From positions 1-63,255 of the forward strand of contig JBOGXA010000023.1 in the NCBI GenBank assembly GCA_050694175.1: a stretch of DNA of 63,255 bases, in the 5' to 3' direction. The position numbers and the translations under genes are program-made. Shown here one piece after another: positions 56,698 to 63,255 of the stretch. This DNA comes from JBOGXA01 sp050694175. Lineage in GTDB: Bacteria; Actinomycetota; CADDZG01; WHSQ01. How positions within the stretch are numbered: position 1 is the stretch's first letter; every line of letters starts with the position of its first letter. Under the pieces are notes generated by a model. That model was not told the DNA's origin. It ran no database searches and saw nothing but the letters and a program-made list of their open reading frames with translations.

Positions 56698-56729
56698 GCC
56701 GAGTGGTCCCTGAGTGGCGCATTACGCAA
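56698..56729 (+). repeat. Left copy of a 32-bp direct repeat flanking a DUF559 remnant
   Basis: GCCGAGTGGTCCCTGAGTGG and the following 12 nt match 57381-57412 with two differences in 32. Together the copies bracket the broken DUF559 gene. Confidence 0.75.
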
Positions 56730-56850
56730 CTGTGCGCCCAGTCGCTTGGAAAATCAGCCGTATGTGTGATCCGGGCCACTGCGGCGCGACGCCACGGGCC
56801 CTTGAGTTATCGGACAAATGGGAGGTCAGTCGACCACCCGCGCCGACCGG
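56730..56850. other. Short non-coding gap before the DUF559 remnant
   Basis: No gene is supported between the left 32-bp repeat and the TTG that opens the remnant. An overlapping frame (56714-57058) is low-complexity and I do not call it. Confidence 0.4.
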
Positions 56851-57374
56851 TTGTGTGCCAATACGGCGCGCCATCAGTTCGGGCTCGTCACTCGTCGGCA
56901 AGCACACGCGGCCGGTCTCGATGACTCCGCCATTCACCGCCGCGTTAGAACGATGGACTGATCGACGAGTTGGTGATCGTGGGCGAGCTGCCGCCGTGGC
57001 ACCAAGTTCCTCCGCAGTCTGCTCGTCGAGCGTTCACCCGGCCGGGCCCAACCGATAGCAAACTCGAGCTGCTCGCCCTCCGACTTCTCCGGGCTGCCGG
57101 GTTGCCGCGACCCATAACTCAGTTCCCCGTCGAGCTTCCAGGTGGAATGGTCAAAATCGATCTCGCGTACCCGGCCATCAAGCTGGGGATCGAGCTCGAC
57201 GGCTACGCATGGCATCACAACAGAGCCACATTCGACGGCGATCGGAGGCGTGACGTCGAGCTGAGCGTCCTGGGATGGCTCGTGCTCCGCTTCTCATGGT
57301 CGACTCTCAAGGCCCAGCCCGAGCTTATGATCCGCTCCGTTCGCCATCACCTGGAGACCCGGACGATCGGATGA
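56851..57374 (+). pseudogene. Truncated AbiEi/DUF559-type gene
   Basis: A TTG-started frame gives the family's N-terminal helix-turn-helix (RHQFGLVTRRQAHAAGLDDS, AIHRRVRTMD), then a TGA near 56959. In another frame from about 56970 the C-terminal nuclease-like domain resumes: VKIDLAYPAIKLGIELDGYA, WHHNRATFDGDRRRDVELSV and LGWLVLRFSW. The middle domain (about 130 residues compared with 46290-47255) is missing. The C-terminal part could still be expressed from GTG 56970 as a 134-residue protein. The 32-bp direct repeats on both sides suggest that the unit moved or was inserted. Confidence 0.75.
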
Positions 57375-57380
57375 CCTTGC

Positions 57381-57412
57381 GCCGAGTGGTCCGTGAGTGG
57401 CGCATGACGCAA
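57381..57412 (+). repeat. Right copy of the 32-bp direct repeat
   Basis: This matches 56698-56729 with 30 of 32 bases. Just downstream, GGACCACTC (57418-57426) is the complement of GAGTGGTCC within the repeat (57385-57393), so this copy can also form a hairpin. Confidence 0.75.
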
Positions 57413-57665
57413 GCTGGGGACCACTCACCCGGGCCCAGGGCAAAAGAGAAGGCCCCCAGGACGGATTGGGGGCCTGTCTCGAAACCTCTGATGGACGCTG
57501 ACGGAGGGGGTTTGTCCCTCAGAAGCTGATATCTATGATCGGCTGGCCCCCGTAAATTGTGAATAAGAAGAACGGTTCAATTTCCGATGGTACGCACGGG
57601 TTATTTGTCCTGTTTCGGAGCGGCGAGTAACTAGTCCGGCAAGAACAATCGGGCCTCGACGACCC
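57413..57665. other. Non-coding region with a hairpin, between DUF559 remnant and rpmG
   Basis: GGCCCCC (57451-57457) pairs with GGGGGCC (57468-57474), a likely terminator. The rest, especially 57540-57640, is AT-richer than its surroundings and contains no supported ORF or tRNA, although secE/nusG and tRNA genes commonly neighbour rpmG in actinobacteria. Confidence 0.5.
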
Positions 57666-57827
57666 CTAGCGCGTCTCTTTGTGAGCCCGGTGACCGCTGC
57701 ACCACCGGCAGTACTTCTTGAGCTCGATCCGGTCGCGGTCGTTATGCCGGTTCTTCGTCGTGATGTAGTTGCGATGCTTGCATTCAGTGCACTCAAGCGT
57801 CACATGGACGCGCCGGTCGCTCGCCAC
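57666..57827 (-). CDS. rpmG: Ribosomal protein bL33 (zinc form)
   Basis: This is a 53-residue large-subunit protein: RRVHVTLECTECKHRNYITT, then RDRIELKKYCRWCSGHRAHK. The two CxxC pairs mark the zinc-binding (C+) form. GTG 57827 is preceded by GAGGTG about 7 nt upstream. It is too short to be noticed without looking for it, and overlapping longer frames on both strands are shadows. No nusG/secE is downstream within the window. Confidence 0.95.
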   Translation of the reverse strand: MASDRRVHVTLECTECKHRNYITTKNRHNDRDRIELKKYCRWCSGHRAHKETR

Positions 57828-57892
57828 GGCTCACACCTCTTTCGGGGATTGTTCGAAGCCGGGCCAGTATAGCGAAGAGGCCCGTGGGATCC

Positions 57893-58351
57893 TCAGACGG
57901 TGGCGCTGGATGGCCGGCCGTGCGCCGACAACCGCCCGCGGAGGGCTGCCCGCTTTGGGCCCCAGTCCATGCGGGGGGGCGGTGCGAAGGCCTCGATAGG
58001 GTCGCCATTGATGTCGACATCCTCCTCGAGAGCGGCCCACACGCCTCGGGCGCGCTTGGTCAGCGCTTCCTCGGAGGGGATGTCGTCGGTAGCGGCTGAG
58101 GAGGGAACTGCCGCAAGAGCCTGCGGAGCAGTAGCGGCGGGGGGCGGCGCCGGCGCAACGCCTGCGGTCGCCTCCTGGGCGGGGACCACCCCACTTACCT
58201 CGAGGCGGGCGGCCTCGAAGACCTGATCGATCTCGGCCCTCAGCGACTCAATCGAGCCGTCGATGGGATCAAGCTTGAGGCGGTGGCCGAGGGCGCAGTA
58301 GCCACCCCGATCGTCGACTTCCGTGGCACATCTCGAGCAGTAACGAGTCAT
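57893..58351 (-). CDS. Hypothetical protein with N-terminal zinc-ribbon-like motif
   Basis: This 152-residue protein begins TRYCSRCATEVDDRGGYCAL-GH, a CxxC...CxxxH zinc-finger pattern. A helix (ESLRAEIDQVFEAARLEV), a long Ala/Pro linker (about 60-95) and an acidic C-terminal segment SEEALTKRARGVWAALEEDV with DPIEAFAPPPRMDWGP follow. It resembles uncharacterised actinobacterial proteins. It lies upstream of rpmG on the same strand, 65 bp away, and may share its transcript. Confidence 0.65.
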   Translation of the reverse strand: MTRYCSRCATEVDDRGGYCALGHRLKLDPIDGSIESLRAEIDQVFEAARLEVSGVVPAQEATAGVAPAPPPAATAPQALAAVPSSAATDDIPSEEALTKRARGVWAALEEDVDINGDPIEAFAPPPRMDWGPKRAALRGRLSAHGRPSSATV

Positions 58352-58567
58352 ACGAGGGAATTCGGCACATCCGGCCCCAAGGTTGAGCGCGGACGGGCCC
58401 GGCCTGGTAGTCCTGAGTGGACGACTCTCGAACCGGGAGTTTCGCGATGAGCTTCAGGCTATTTACCAGAGGAAATAGGCCCGAAACAGGATTCCGATCG
58501 CCCCGATCCCTCCCTTGGGGACAGATCGCGTGACACAGTCCCTGCGGGCCAATGCCGGGGCAACGAA

Positions 58568-58597
58568 GAGGAGCGGGCGGGTCGCCGCCCGCTCCTC
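58568..58597 (-). terminator. Hairpin terminator of the cupin gene
   Basis: GAGGAGCGGGCGG and CCGCCCGCTCCTC form a 13-bp stem with a small loop, 15 bp past the cupin stop on the minus strand and followed by TTCGTT. Confidence 0.75.
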
Positions 58598-58612
58598 CGG
58601 TCGCGGTGACAG

Positions 58613-59122
58613 TTAGAATGTGCAGTTACCTGGATTCGGCTCATCGATCCGTGGCGCCGCACCTCTCGGCACGAGCCTGGTCACGAGCAGGACGAGCTCT
58701 TCGCTGCCCTCGTTGCGCACGATGTGCACCATTCCGCCCGGGTCGACGTAGGTGGTCCCCGCCGGGTACACCTCCGGCGTGCAGTCGGGGTCGTCGCCGT
58801 GGTAGAAGGTCGAGGTCCCGGACTTTACGATCACGAGGCTGGGGCCGGGATGGCTGTGCCAGCCGAAGTGGCCGCCCGGCGCGACCCTGTTCTCTGTGAC
58901 GGAGAGGTCCGAGAGCCCCCTCGTCTTCATTTTGAGGGCCCAGCGGACGGACTTCACCTTGACGTCGATCGGCTCGAGCGGTCCCTGCGCGAGCACTGTA
59001 CTGGTCACCCCTGAGCCGGGCGTCGCCAGCACGGTACCGCCATAGACGCCGACGCCGAGCAACACGGCCAAGAAGACCAGCTTGGCGATGATCCCTCTGG
59101 CTCTACTTGTAGCTGTCAGCAT
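58613..59122 (-). CDS. Membrane-anchored or secreted cupin-domain protein
   Basis: This is a 169-residue protein with an N-terminal hydrophobic segment (IIAKLVFLAVLLGVGVYGG), then a single cupin: VAPGGHFGWHSHPGPSLVIV (metal-ligand histidines), TFYHGDDPDCTPEVYPAGTT and VDPGGMVHIVRNEGSEELVL. It is outside the cytoplasm, with a possible metal-dependent binding or enzymatic role. The substrate is unknown. A terminator follows. Confidence 0.82.
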   Translation of the reverse strand: MLTATSRARGIIAKLVFLAVLLGVGVYGGTVLATPGSGVTSTVLAQGPLEPIDVKVKSVRWALKMKTRGLSDLSVTENRVAPGGHFGWHSHPGPSLVIVKSGTSTFYHGDDPDCTPEVYPAGTTYVDPGGMVHIVRNEGSEELVLLVTRLVPRGAAPRIDEPNPGNCTF

Positions 59123-59220
59123 TTCTGAATCTCCTCTTTCTCATGTGGATGGGTAACCGGTAGTGGGTCACTCAAACTGAACCCACCACCGGTGACCTGT
59201 TCGTGGGGACAGGGGCGACC

Positions 59221-59673
59221 TCAACTCAGAGCGTGGGGACGTCCTCGCCGCAGCCCGGCGATCAGCCCAGCAACACCACCAGCCGCCACGGCGATGCTGA
59301 CCATCCACCACCCGATCGCGATCTCCGTGCCGTCCGAAGAGGCCGGCCGGATGTCCGTGCTGTCCGAAGGTGCCGGAGCTGCGGCGTCGGCCTGAGCCTG
59401 CCACCGAGCGGAGTCGGCAGCTCGGCCTCGCGCGAGCGGGTCGTCCTGATCGATCGTCAGCGATCCCTGGTCGGTCGTGACCTGGTTGTCGCTGCACAGC
59501 TGCGGTTCCATCCTCAACAGGCGCGGGTCCAGCGAGCACCCCGCCTTTTCGGTGCGGGCGCCGGCCTGACCGCCACCATCTTTTAGCGGATACGCCCACG
59601 CTGCCGATGGAACGGCAACAACCAGCAGGGCGGCCGCAATTACAACCCTCAGCAACTTCTTACGCTTTCCCAT
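59221..59673 (-). CDS. Putative exported protein with C-terminal membrane anchor
   Basis: This 150-residue protein has a signal peptide (KLLRVVIAAALLVVAVPSAA, cleavage after AWA), a middle part with two cysteines (EKAGCSLDPRLLRMEPQLCS), a Ser/Ala/Asp-rich stretch and a C-terminal transmembrane helix (IGWWMVSIAVAAGGVAGLIA) with a basic tail. That layout resembles surface-anchored proteins, though no sortase motif is seen. ATG 59673 is chosen with a GAGGTGGAGGTGAGCAAG purine-rich leader. It precedes the cupin gene on the same strand. Confidence 0.65.
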   Translation of the reverse strand: MGKRKKLLRVVIAAALLVVAVPSAAWAYPLKDGGGQAGARTEKAGCSLDPRLLRMEPQLCSDNQVTTDQGSLTIDQDDPLARGRAADSARWQAQADAAAPAPSDSTDIRPASSDGTEIAIGWWMVSIAVAAGGVAGLIAGLRRGRPHALS

Positions 59674-59860
59674 CTTGCTCACCTCCACCTCGAGCCAACG
59701 GACTCCCTCATGCTGAAGTGAAGAGCCGTTCCGCGAAATGCGCGACGAGGGAGGTTAGGGGGGCTTGGAGGGTGACATTTATGTCCCCTGATGACTACTT
59801 GTGGAGGTGTTCGGATCGGCGGAGGCTGTCACCAAAGGGCGGGGAAGAAAGGGCATCGCG

Positions 59861-61741
59861 GTGAGTTGTATTTCCCGGCTTGCGGTGACGGCGCTGGTGG
59901 CAAGCGTTTCCCTGGCTGCGTGCTCAAGCGGCGAAGATGCAGGGCTGGCAGAAGGGGGACGGCTCGCGGTTGCACGGCGACAAGATGTTCCGGTCGGTGG
60001 CACCTTGATGGTGGGAGCCCTTAAGGAGGCTTGGTCGGGCCTCGATCCGCAGCAGGAGTACAGCAATGAGGGATGGGCGCTCCTCAGGTGTTGTCTGCTC
60101 CGGACGCTGCTCTCTTACAACAACCTGCCCATCGACGAGGGTGGCGCCGACACACTTCCCGACCTTGCCGTTTCGCCACCCTCGGTGTCACGAGACGGCC
60201 TCACGTGGACCTTTCGGCTGAGACGGGGAGTCCACTACGCGCCTCCCCTGGAAGAAGTCGAGATACAGGCGCAAGATTTCGTTCGGGCGCTGGAGCGAGA
60301 GGCGACGAACCCGGGTGCGCAGTACGCCTTCTACTACTCCATCATCGAGGGCTTTGACCGGTTCTCGGCCGGCCAGGCGGACTCAATCTCTGGGCTAGAA
60401 GCTCGCGACGATCACACATTGGTGGTCCACGTGACCGAGCCCGTCGGCCACGTGGCAAATCTATTCACATTGCCCGCCACCGCCCCCATACCGCCGAATC
60501 CGCACGCTCCCGGCGCGCAGTTGGGTGTCGCACAAGGACACGATGACGGTTACGGGAGGTATTTGGTGGCGTCGGGGCCGTACATGATCGACGGATCGGA
60601 GGACCTCGATTTCTCGGCGCCGCCCGACGAGCAAGAACCCGTGGCCGGTTACAAACCCGGGCGAGAGCTCGTCCTCGTACGCAACCCGTCATGGAAGCGC
60701 GAGTCCGATCTTTTGCGGCCCGCATATGTGGACCGCGTCGAAATGAACATCGGTAGAGAACCCCGCGAATACCTTGCCGCGGTGAACGCGGGGCAGCTCG
60801 ATGTCGTCTGGGATGTTTCTCATCCGGAACGCCGGGTGCGCTCCTTCGAGTCCGACCCCGACCTTGAGGACCGCGTTCTGAATCTGCCCTCCAACGGCGT
60901 CTGGTATGTGCCACTGAACTTGGCGGAACCCCCCTTCGACGACATCCACGTGCGCAGGGCTCTCAACTACGCATTCAACAAGACGCGAGTCGTGCGCGCA
61001 GCCGCGCCCACGGCTTTCGCCATTGGCCATGTTGGATCGGATTTCCTCGAGGGCAACCTGTTGCTGGGCTACGACCCGTTCCGGACCCCCGGGGGAAGGG
61101 GTGATCTGAGTCGGGCGAGAGCCGAGATGAGCCGGTCGCGCTACGACGCCGACGGCGACGGCGTTTGTGACCATCCCGCCTGTACCGAGGTGGACACGCC
61201 GACCTTGCGCCCGACCATCGACATACCGCCGCAGACGGCCAGGTGGGTGCGGCGCGATTTCCGGCGAGTTGGGGTCGAGCTGAAGCTCAGACCAATCAAA
61301 AGCGTCGACACCTACTTCGACCGCCTGGGAGATGCGAGAAGAAGGAATCCGCTTGGCATCGCAGCGGGATTCGTATCGGATTTCCCCAACGGCGCGGGCT
61401 ACTTTCCCGCCCTCTTTGCGGGCGAGGTCGCGGGGACGGGGTCGTGCTGCAACTGGAGTCTGGTCGGCGCAACGCCCGAGCAGCTGCGGACATGGGGTTA
61501 CTCGGTCACGAAGGTGCCCAACGTAGAAGCGAAGCTAAACGAGTGCGCCCCGCTGGTTGGCGACCCGCAGACACGCTGCTGGGCGGAACTTGACATGATG
61601 GTAATGGAGAAGATAGTTCCGTGGGTTCCTATGTTCACCAAACAGCGCAATCGAATTGTCTCTGAGCGGGTTGTGAACTACTCAATCGATTCGCTGGTGA
61701 TCTGGCCCGCTCTCGATCACTTCGCTCTCCAGGACGAGTGA
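59861..61741 (+). CDS. Family-5 extracellular solute-binding lipoprotein
   Basis: This 626-residue protein has a lipobox in ALVASVSLAACSSGED and the SBP-5 fold of peptide/nickel ABC transporter receptors: GGTLMVGALKEAWSGLDPQQ, DLAVSPPSVSRDGLTWTFRL-RRGVHYAPP, DFVRALEREATNPGAQYAFY, PPFDDIHVRRALNYAFNKTR and QTRCWAELDMMVMEKIVPWV. CDHPACTEVDTPT carries extra cysteines. No permease or ATPase genes are adjacent, and the next gene is a Ser/Thr kinase with a beta-propeller on the other strand. GTG 59861 with GAAGAAAGG upstream is preferred to GTG 59801. Confidence 0.88.
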   Translation: MSCISRLAVTALVASVSLAACSSGEDAGLAEGGRLAVARRQDVPVGGTLMVGALKEAWSGLDPQQEYSNEGWALLRCCLLRTLLSYNNLPIDEGGADTLPDLAVSPPSVSRDGLTWTFRLRRGVHYAPPLEEVEIQAQDFVRALEREATNPGAQYAFYYSIIEGFDRFSAGQADSISGLEARDDHTLVVHVTEPVGHVANLFTLPATAPIPPNPHAPGAQLGVAQGHDDGYGRYLVASGPYMIDGSEDLDFSAPPDEQEPVAGYKPGRELVLVRNPSWKRESDLLRPAYVDRVEMNIGREPREYLAAVNAGQLDVVWDVSHPERRVRSFESDPDLEDRVLNLPSNGVWYVPLNLAEPPFDDIHVRRALNYAFNKTRVVRAAAPTAFAIGHVGSDFLEGNLLLGYDPFRTPGGRGDLSRARAEMSRSRYDADGDGVCDHPACTEVDTPTLRPTIDIPPQTARWVRRDFRRVGVELKLRPIKSVDTYFDRLGDARRRNPLGIAAGFVSDFPNGAGYFPALFAGEVAGTGSCCNWSLVGATPEQLRTWGYSVTKVPNVEAKLNECAPLVGDPQTRCWAELDMMVMEKIVPWVPMFTKQRNRIVSERVVNYSIDSLVIWPALDHFALQDE

Positions 61742-61767
61742 GGCTCACGCACGATGCGTCAGCCGGG

Positions 61768-63255
61768 TCACCGGGTGTTTACCGTGACCCAGACGTCTAG
61801 CTCGTCCACCGCGACCCCTTCAGGACTGTTGCCGACCGAAATCGTAGCGACGACGCGACCTCTGTCGGGGTCGATGCGCGACACATCCCCACTGAGGTAA
61901 TTCGCAACCCACACGGCGCCGCCACCCGCCGCAATCCCCGCAGGGTTGGTGCCCACCGGTATGGCGGCTGCACTTCCCGATTCCGGATCAACGCGAGTCA
62001 CGGAGTCATCCGGAATGCTTGCCGTCCACACCGCCCCCTCTCCCACCGTCACGGCACTGGGAATCGCGCGCAGCCCGATGTTTTCGATGCGATGCGTCTT
62101 CGGATCGATTCGCAACAGATCCTGATTCGAGCTATCGGATATCCACACCGCCCCCATGCCGACGGCCACATCCTCGGGTTTCCCGGGGAGACGGACCGTG
62201 TCGACGACATCGAGAGAGGTTGGGTCTATCTCAATCAAGGTCTCGTCGACCACGTTTGTCACCCAGACAGAGCTCTCACCGAGAGCGAGGTCCCGCGACC
62301 CCACCGTAAGAGCGATCGTGGATGCGATGGAGTTTGTGCGTGGATCGATGCTGACGACCGTTCCTTCGAATTCGTTTGCAATCCAGACCCCCTCTGCATC
62401 GGCCGCTATGTCCGTCGGCGTTCCTCCCGACGAGATCACTCTTACTACTTGGCCGCTGCCGGGATCGACACGCGATATCGTCTTGTCGTCCAGGTTGGTT
62501 ACCCACAGGTCCCCCGCGCCGAACACCACGCGAGTCGGCTCTATACCTACCAACACGGCTTCCACGATCTCGTCGTTGCGCGCGTCTATGCGAGCTACGG
62601 AATTGAGGGGCGGCAGCGCGAGGCGCTCGCTGCGCCACGGCGAGGTCGCCAGTAAGACGCCGACGATCACGGCTGCTACGACTGCCCCCGCCAACAGAAG
62701 CGTGCGGCGGGTGGGGCTGATCTGTCCTTTCCGTGGACGTGGCGGCGCTGCAATCGAAGGAACGGAGGAGAGAGATTCCTCGCTCGGGATTTGCTCGACC
62801 GGTGCCGGCTGCGATTCGAGGCGGGTACGAAGCCGTTCGAGAAGTTCGCCGGCCGAGCCGGGGCGCCGCTGAGGGTCTACAGATAGCGCTCGACCCAGCG
62901 ATCGCTCGACGATCTTGAGCCGATCCTCCGGAACGTCTTCCCACACGGGACGGTGGCCTTGGGGCGGAGCCCCGGTCAGCAACGCGTAGGCGGTGGCGGC
63001 GAGGCTGAAGATGTCGGCCGCAGGAGTGGGCTCCTCTCCAGCAGCCAGTTCCGGCGCGACGTAACCGCTCGTTCCGAGGCCGGTCGCGGCTCGACCCGAG
63101 CTTGCGATGCCGAGGTCGACGAGCAGCACTCGGCCACGTCCCGTGAGAATAAGGTTGGCGGGTTTTACGTCCTGATGGACGACGGGTGGCTCCTGCGCAT
63201 GCAGGTGATCGAGGGCCTCCGCAACCGGTGAGAGGTATGCGAGCACCGTCGTGTA
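61768..63255 (-). CDS. Ser/Thr protein kinase with C-terminal beta-propeller (partial, N-terminus beyond window)
   Basis: The visible ~495 residues start inside the kinase domain. HQDVKPANLILTG is the catalytic loop, and DFG is replaced by VDLGIASS. TSGYVAPELAAGEEPTPAAD is the P+1 region and AADIFSLAATAYALLTG follows. After a Pro/Ser linker comes one transmembrane helix (RTLLLAGAVVAAVIVGVLLA). An extracellular propeller then has about six or seven ~42-residue repeats with LWVTNLDDKTISRVDP, VWIANEFEGTVVSIDP, VWVTNVVDETLIEIDP, VWISDSSNQDLLRIDP and VWVANYLSGDVSRIDP. It is probably a PknD-like sensor. The gene runs off the right end of the window. Confidence 0.92.
   Translation of the reverse strand, partial: YTTVLAYLSPVAEALDHLHAQEPPVVHQDVKPANLILTGRGRVLLVDLGIASSGRAATGLGTSGYVAPELAAGEEPTPAADIFSLAATAYALLTGAPPQGHRPVWEDVPEDRLKIVERSLGRALSVDPQRRPGSAGELLERLRTRLESQPAPVEQIPSEESLSSVPSIAAPPRPRKGQISPTRRTLLLAGAVVAAVIVGVLLATSPWRSERLALPPLNSVARIDARNDEIVEAVLVGIEPTRVVFGAGDLWVTNLDDKTISRVDPGSGQVVRVISSGGTPTDIAADAEGVWIANEFEGTVVSIDPRTNSIASTIALTVGSRDLALGESSVWVTNVVDETLIEIDPTSLDVVDTVRLPGKPEDVAVGMGAVWISDSSNQDLLRIDPKTHRIENIGLRAIPSAVTVGEGAVWTASIPDDSVTRVDPESGSAAAIPVGTNPAGIAAGGGAVWVANYLSGDVSRIDPDRGRVVATISVGNSPEGVAVDELDVWVTVNTR

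Noticed and set aside
54983..56779. 598-aa ORF antisense to groEL
   Set aside because: It mirrors groEL codon structure in high-GC DNA, has no family signature and covers the CIRCE/terminator region.
57533..57796. 87-aa minus-strand ORF over rpmG
   Set aside because: Out-of-frame shadow; the 53-aa bL33 frame has both CxxC pairs.

Overview
The window is a 63 kb piece of a high-GC chromosome that reads as an actinobacterium (Actinomycetota), probably from an uncultured lineage. Evidence: clpS followed by a DUF2017 gene and bcp, many GTG starts and 4-nt ATGA/GTGA overlaps, an 11-bp-phased GlnR-like operator before amtB-glnK-glnD, a CIRCE element before groEL, and an integrated element of the mycobacterial phiRv1/phiRv2 type. 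I cannot name a genus.

Layout. (1) 1-144: host DNA with three copies of a short repeat. (2) 145-10758: an integrated genetic element bounded by 43-bp direct repeats, the right one being the 3' part of an intact tRNA-Arg(CCT). It carries a tyrosine integrase, XRE regulator, excisionase, DnaB-N/DUF3631 replication protein, a P27-type small terminase and several small overlapping ORFs. I see no large terminase, portal, capsid or tail gene, so it looks like a phage satellite. Its left part holds a decayed P-loop ATPase, a DUF2511 lipoprotein and a voltage-gated-type K+ channel. (3) 10.9-19 kb: an iodotyrosine-deiodinase-like flavoprotein, an AhpD-like gene, NAD-type gnd, then one long minus-strand type II fatty-acid synthesis operon (ECF sigma factor, small membrane protein, fabD, carrier-like domain, fabH, fabG, acpP, fabF, acpS). 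(4) 19-35 kb: housekeeping and lipid-related genes (clpS, bcp, nfo, ggt, DUF933-type GTPase, arginase, terC, patatin, acyl-CoA synthetase, pgl). (5) 35.5-45.6 kb: nitrogen uptake and control (amtB-glnK-glnD) and an Aap-type amino-acid ABC transporter. (6) 45.6-54.9 kb: response regulator, DUF559 protein, yajQ, an acyl-CoA dehydrogenase/phosphotransferase/HAD operon, larE, and a methylamine-dehydrogenase-like maturation cluster. (7) 55-63 kb: groEL, rpmG, a cupin, a family-5 solute-binding lipoprotein and the C-terminal part of a Ser/Thr kinase with a beta-propeller.

The most interesting signal is a pair of unrelated genes that each carry one in-frame TGA exactly at a catalytic cysteine: an AhpD-family peroxidase (CHY-TGA, 11873-11875) and a CcdA/MauF-like membrane thiol transporter (SP-TGA-G, 54318-54320). 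Both read open on either side of the TGA, and both have a hairpin with a G-containing loop about 14-21 nt downstream. This suggests that the organism decodes UGA as selenocysteine. The membrane protein is the last gene of mauD - cysteine-rich Tat-exported MauA-like protein - mauF-like. The MauA-like protein keeps one tryptophan of the TTQ pair but appears to have tyrosine at the other position, and no heavy-chain gene is present, so this may be an undescribed exported redox system with a selenoprotein electron carrier.
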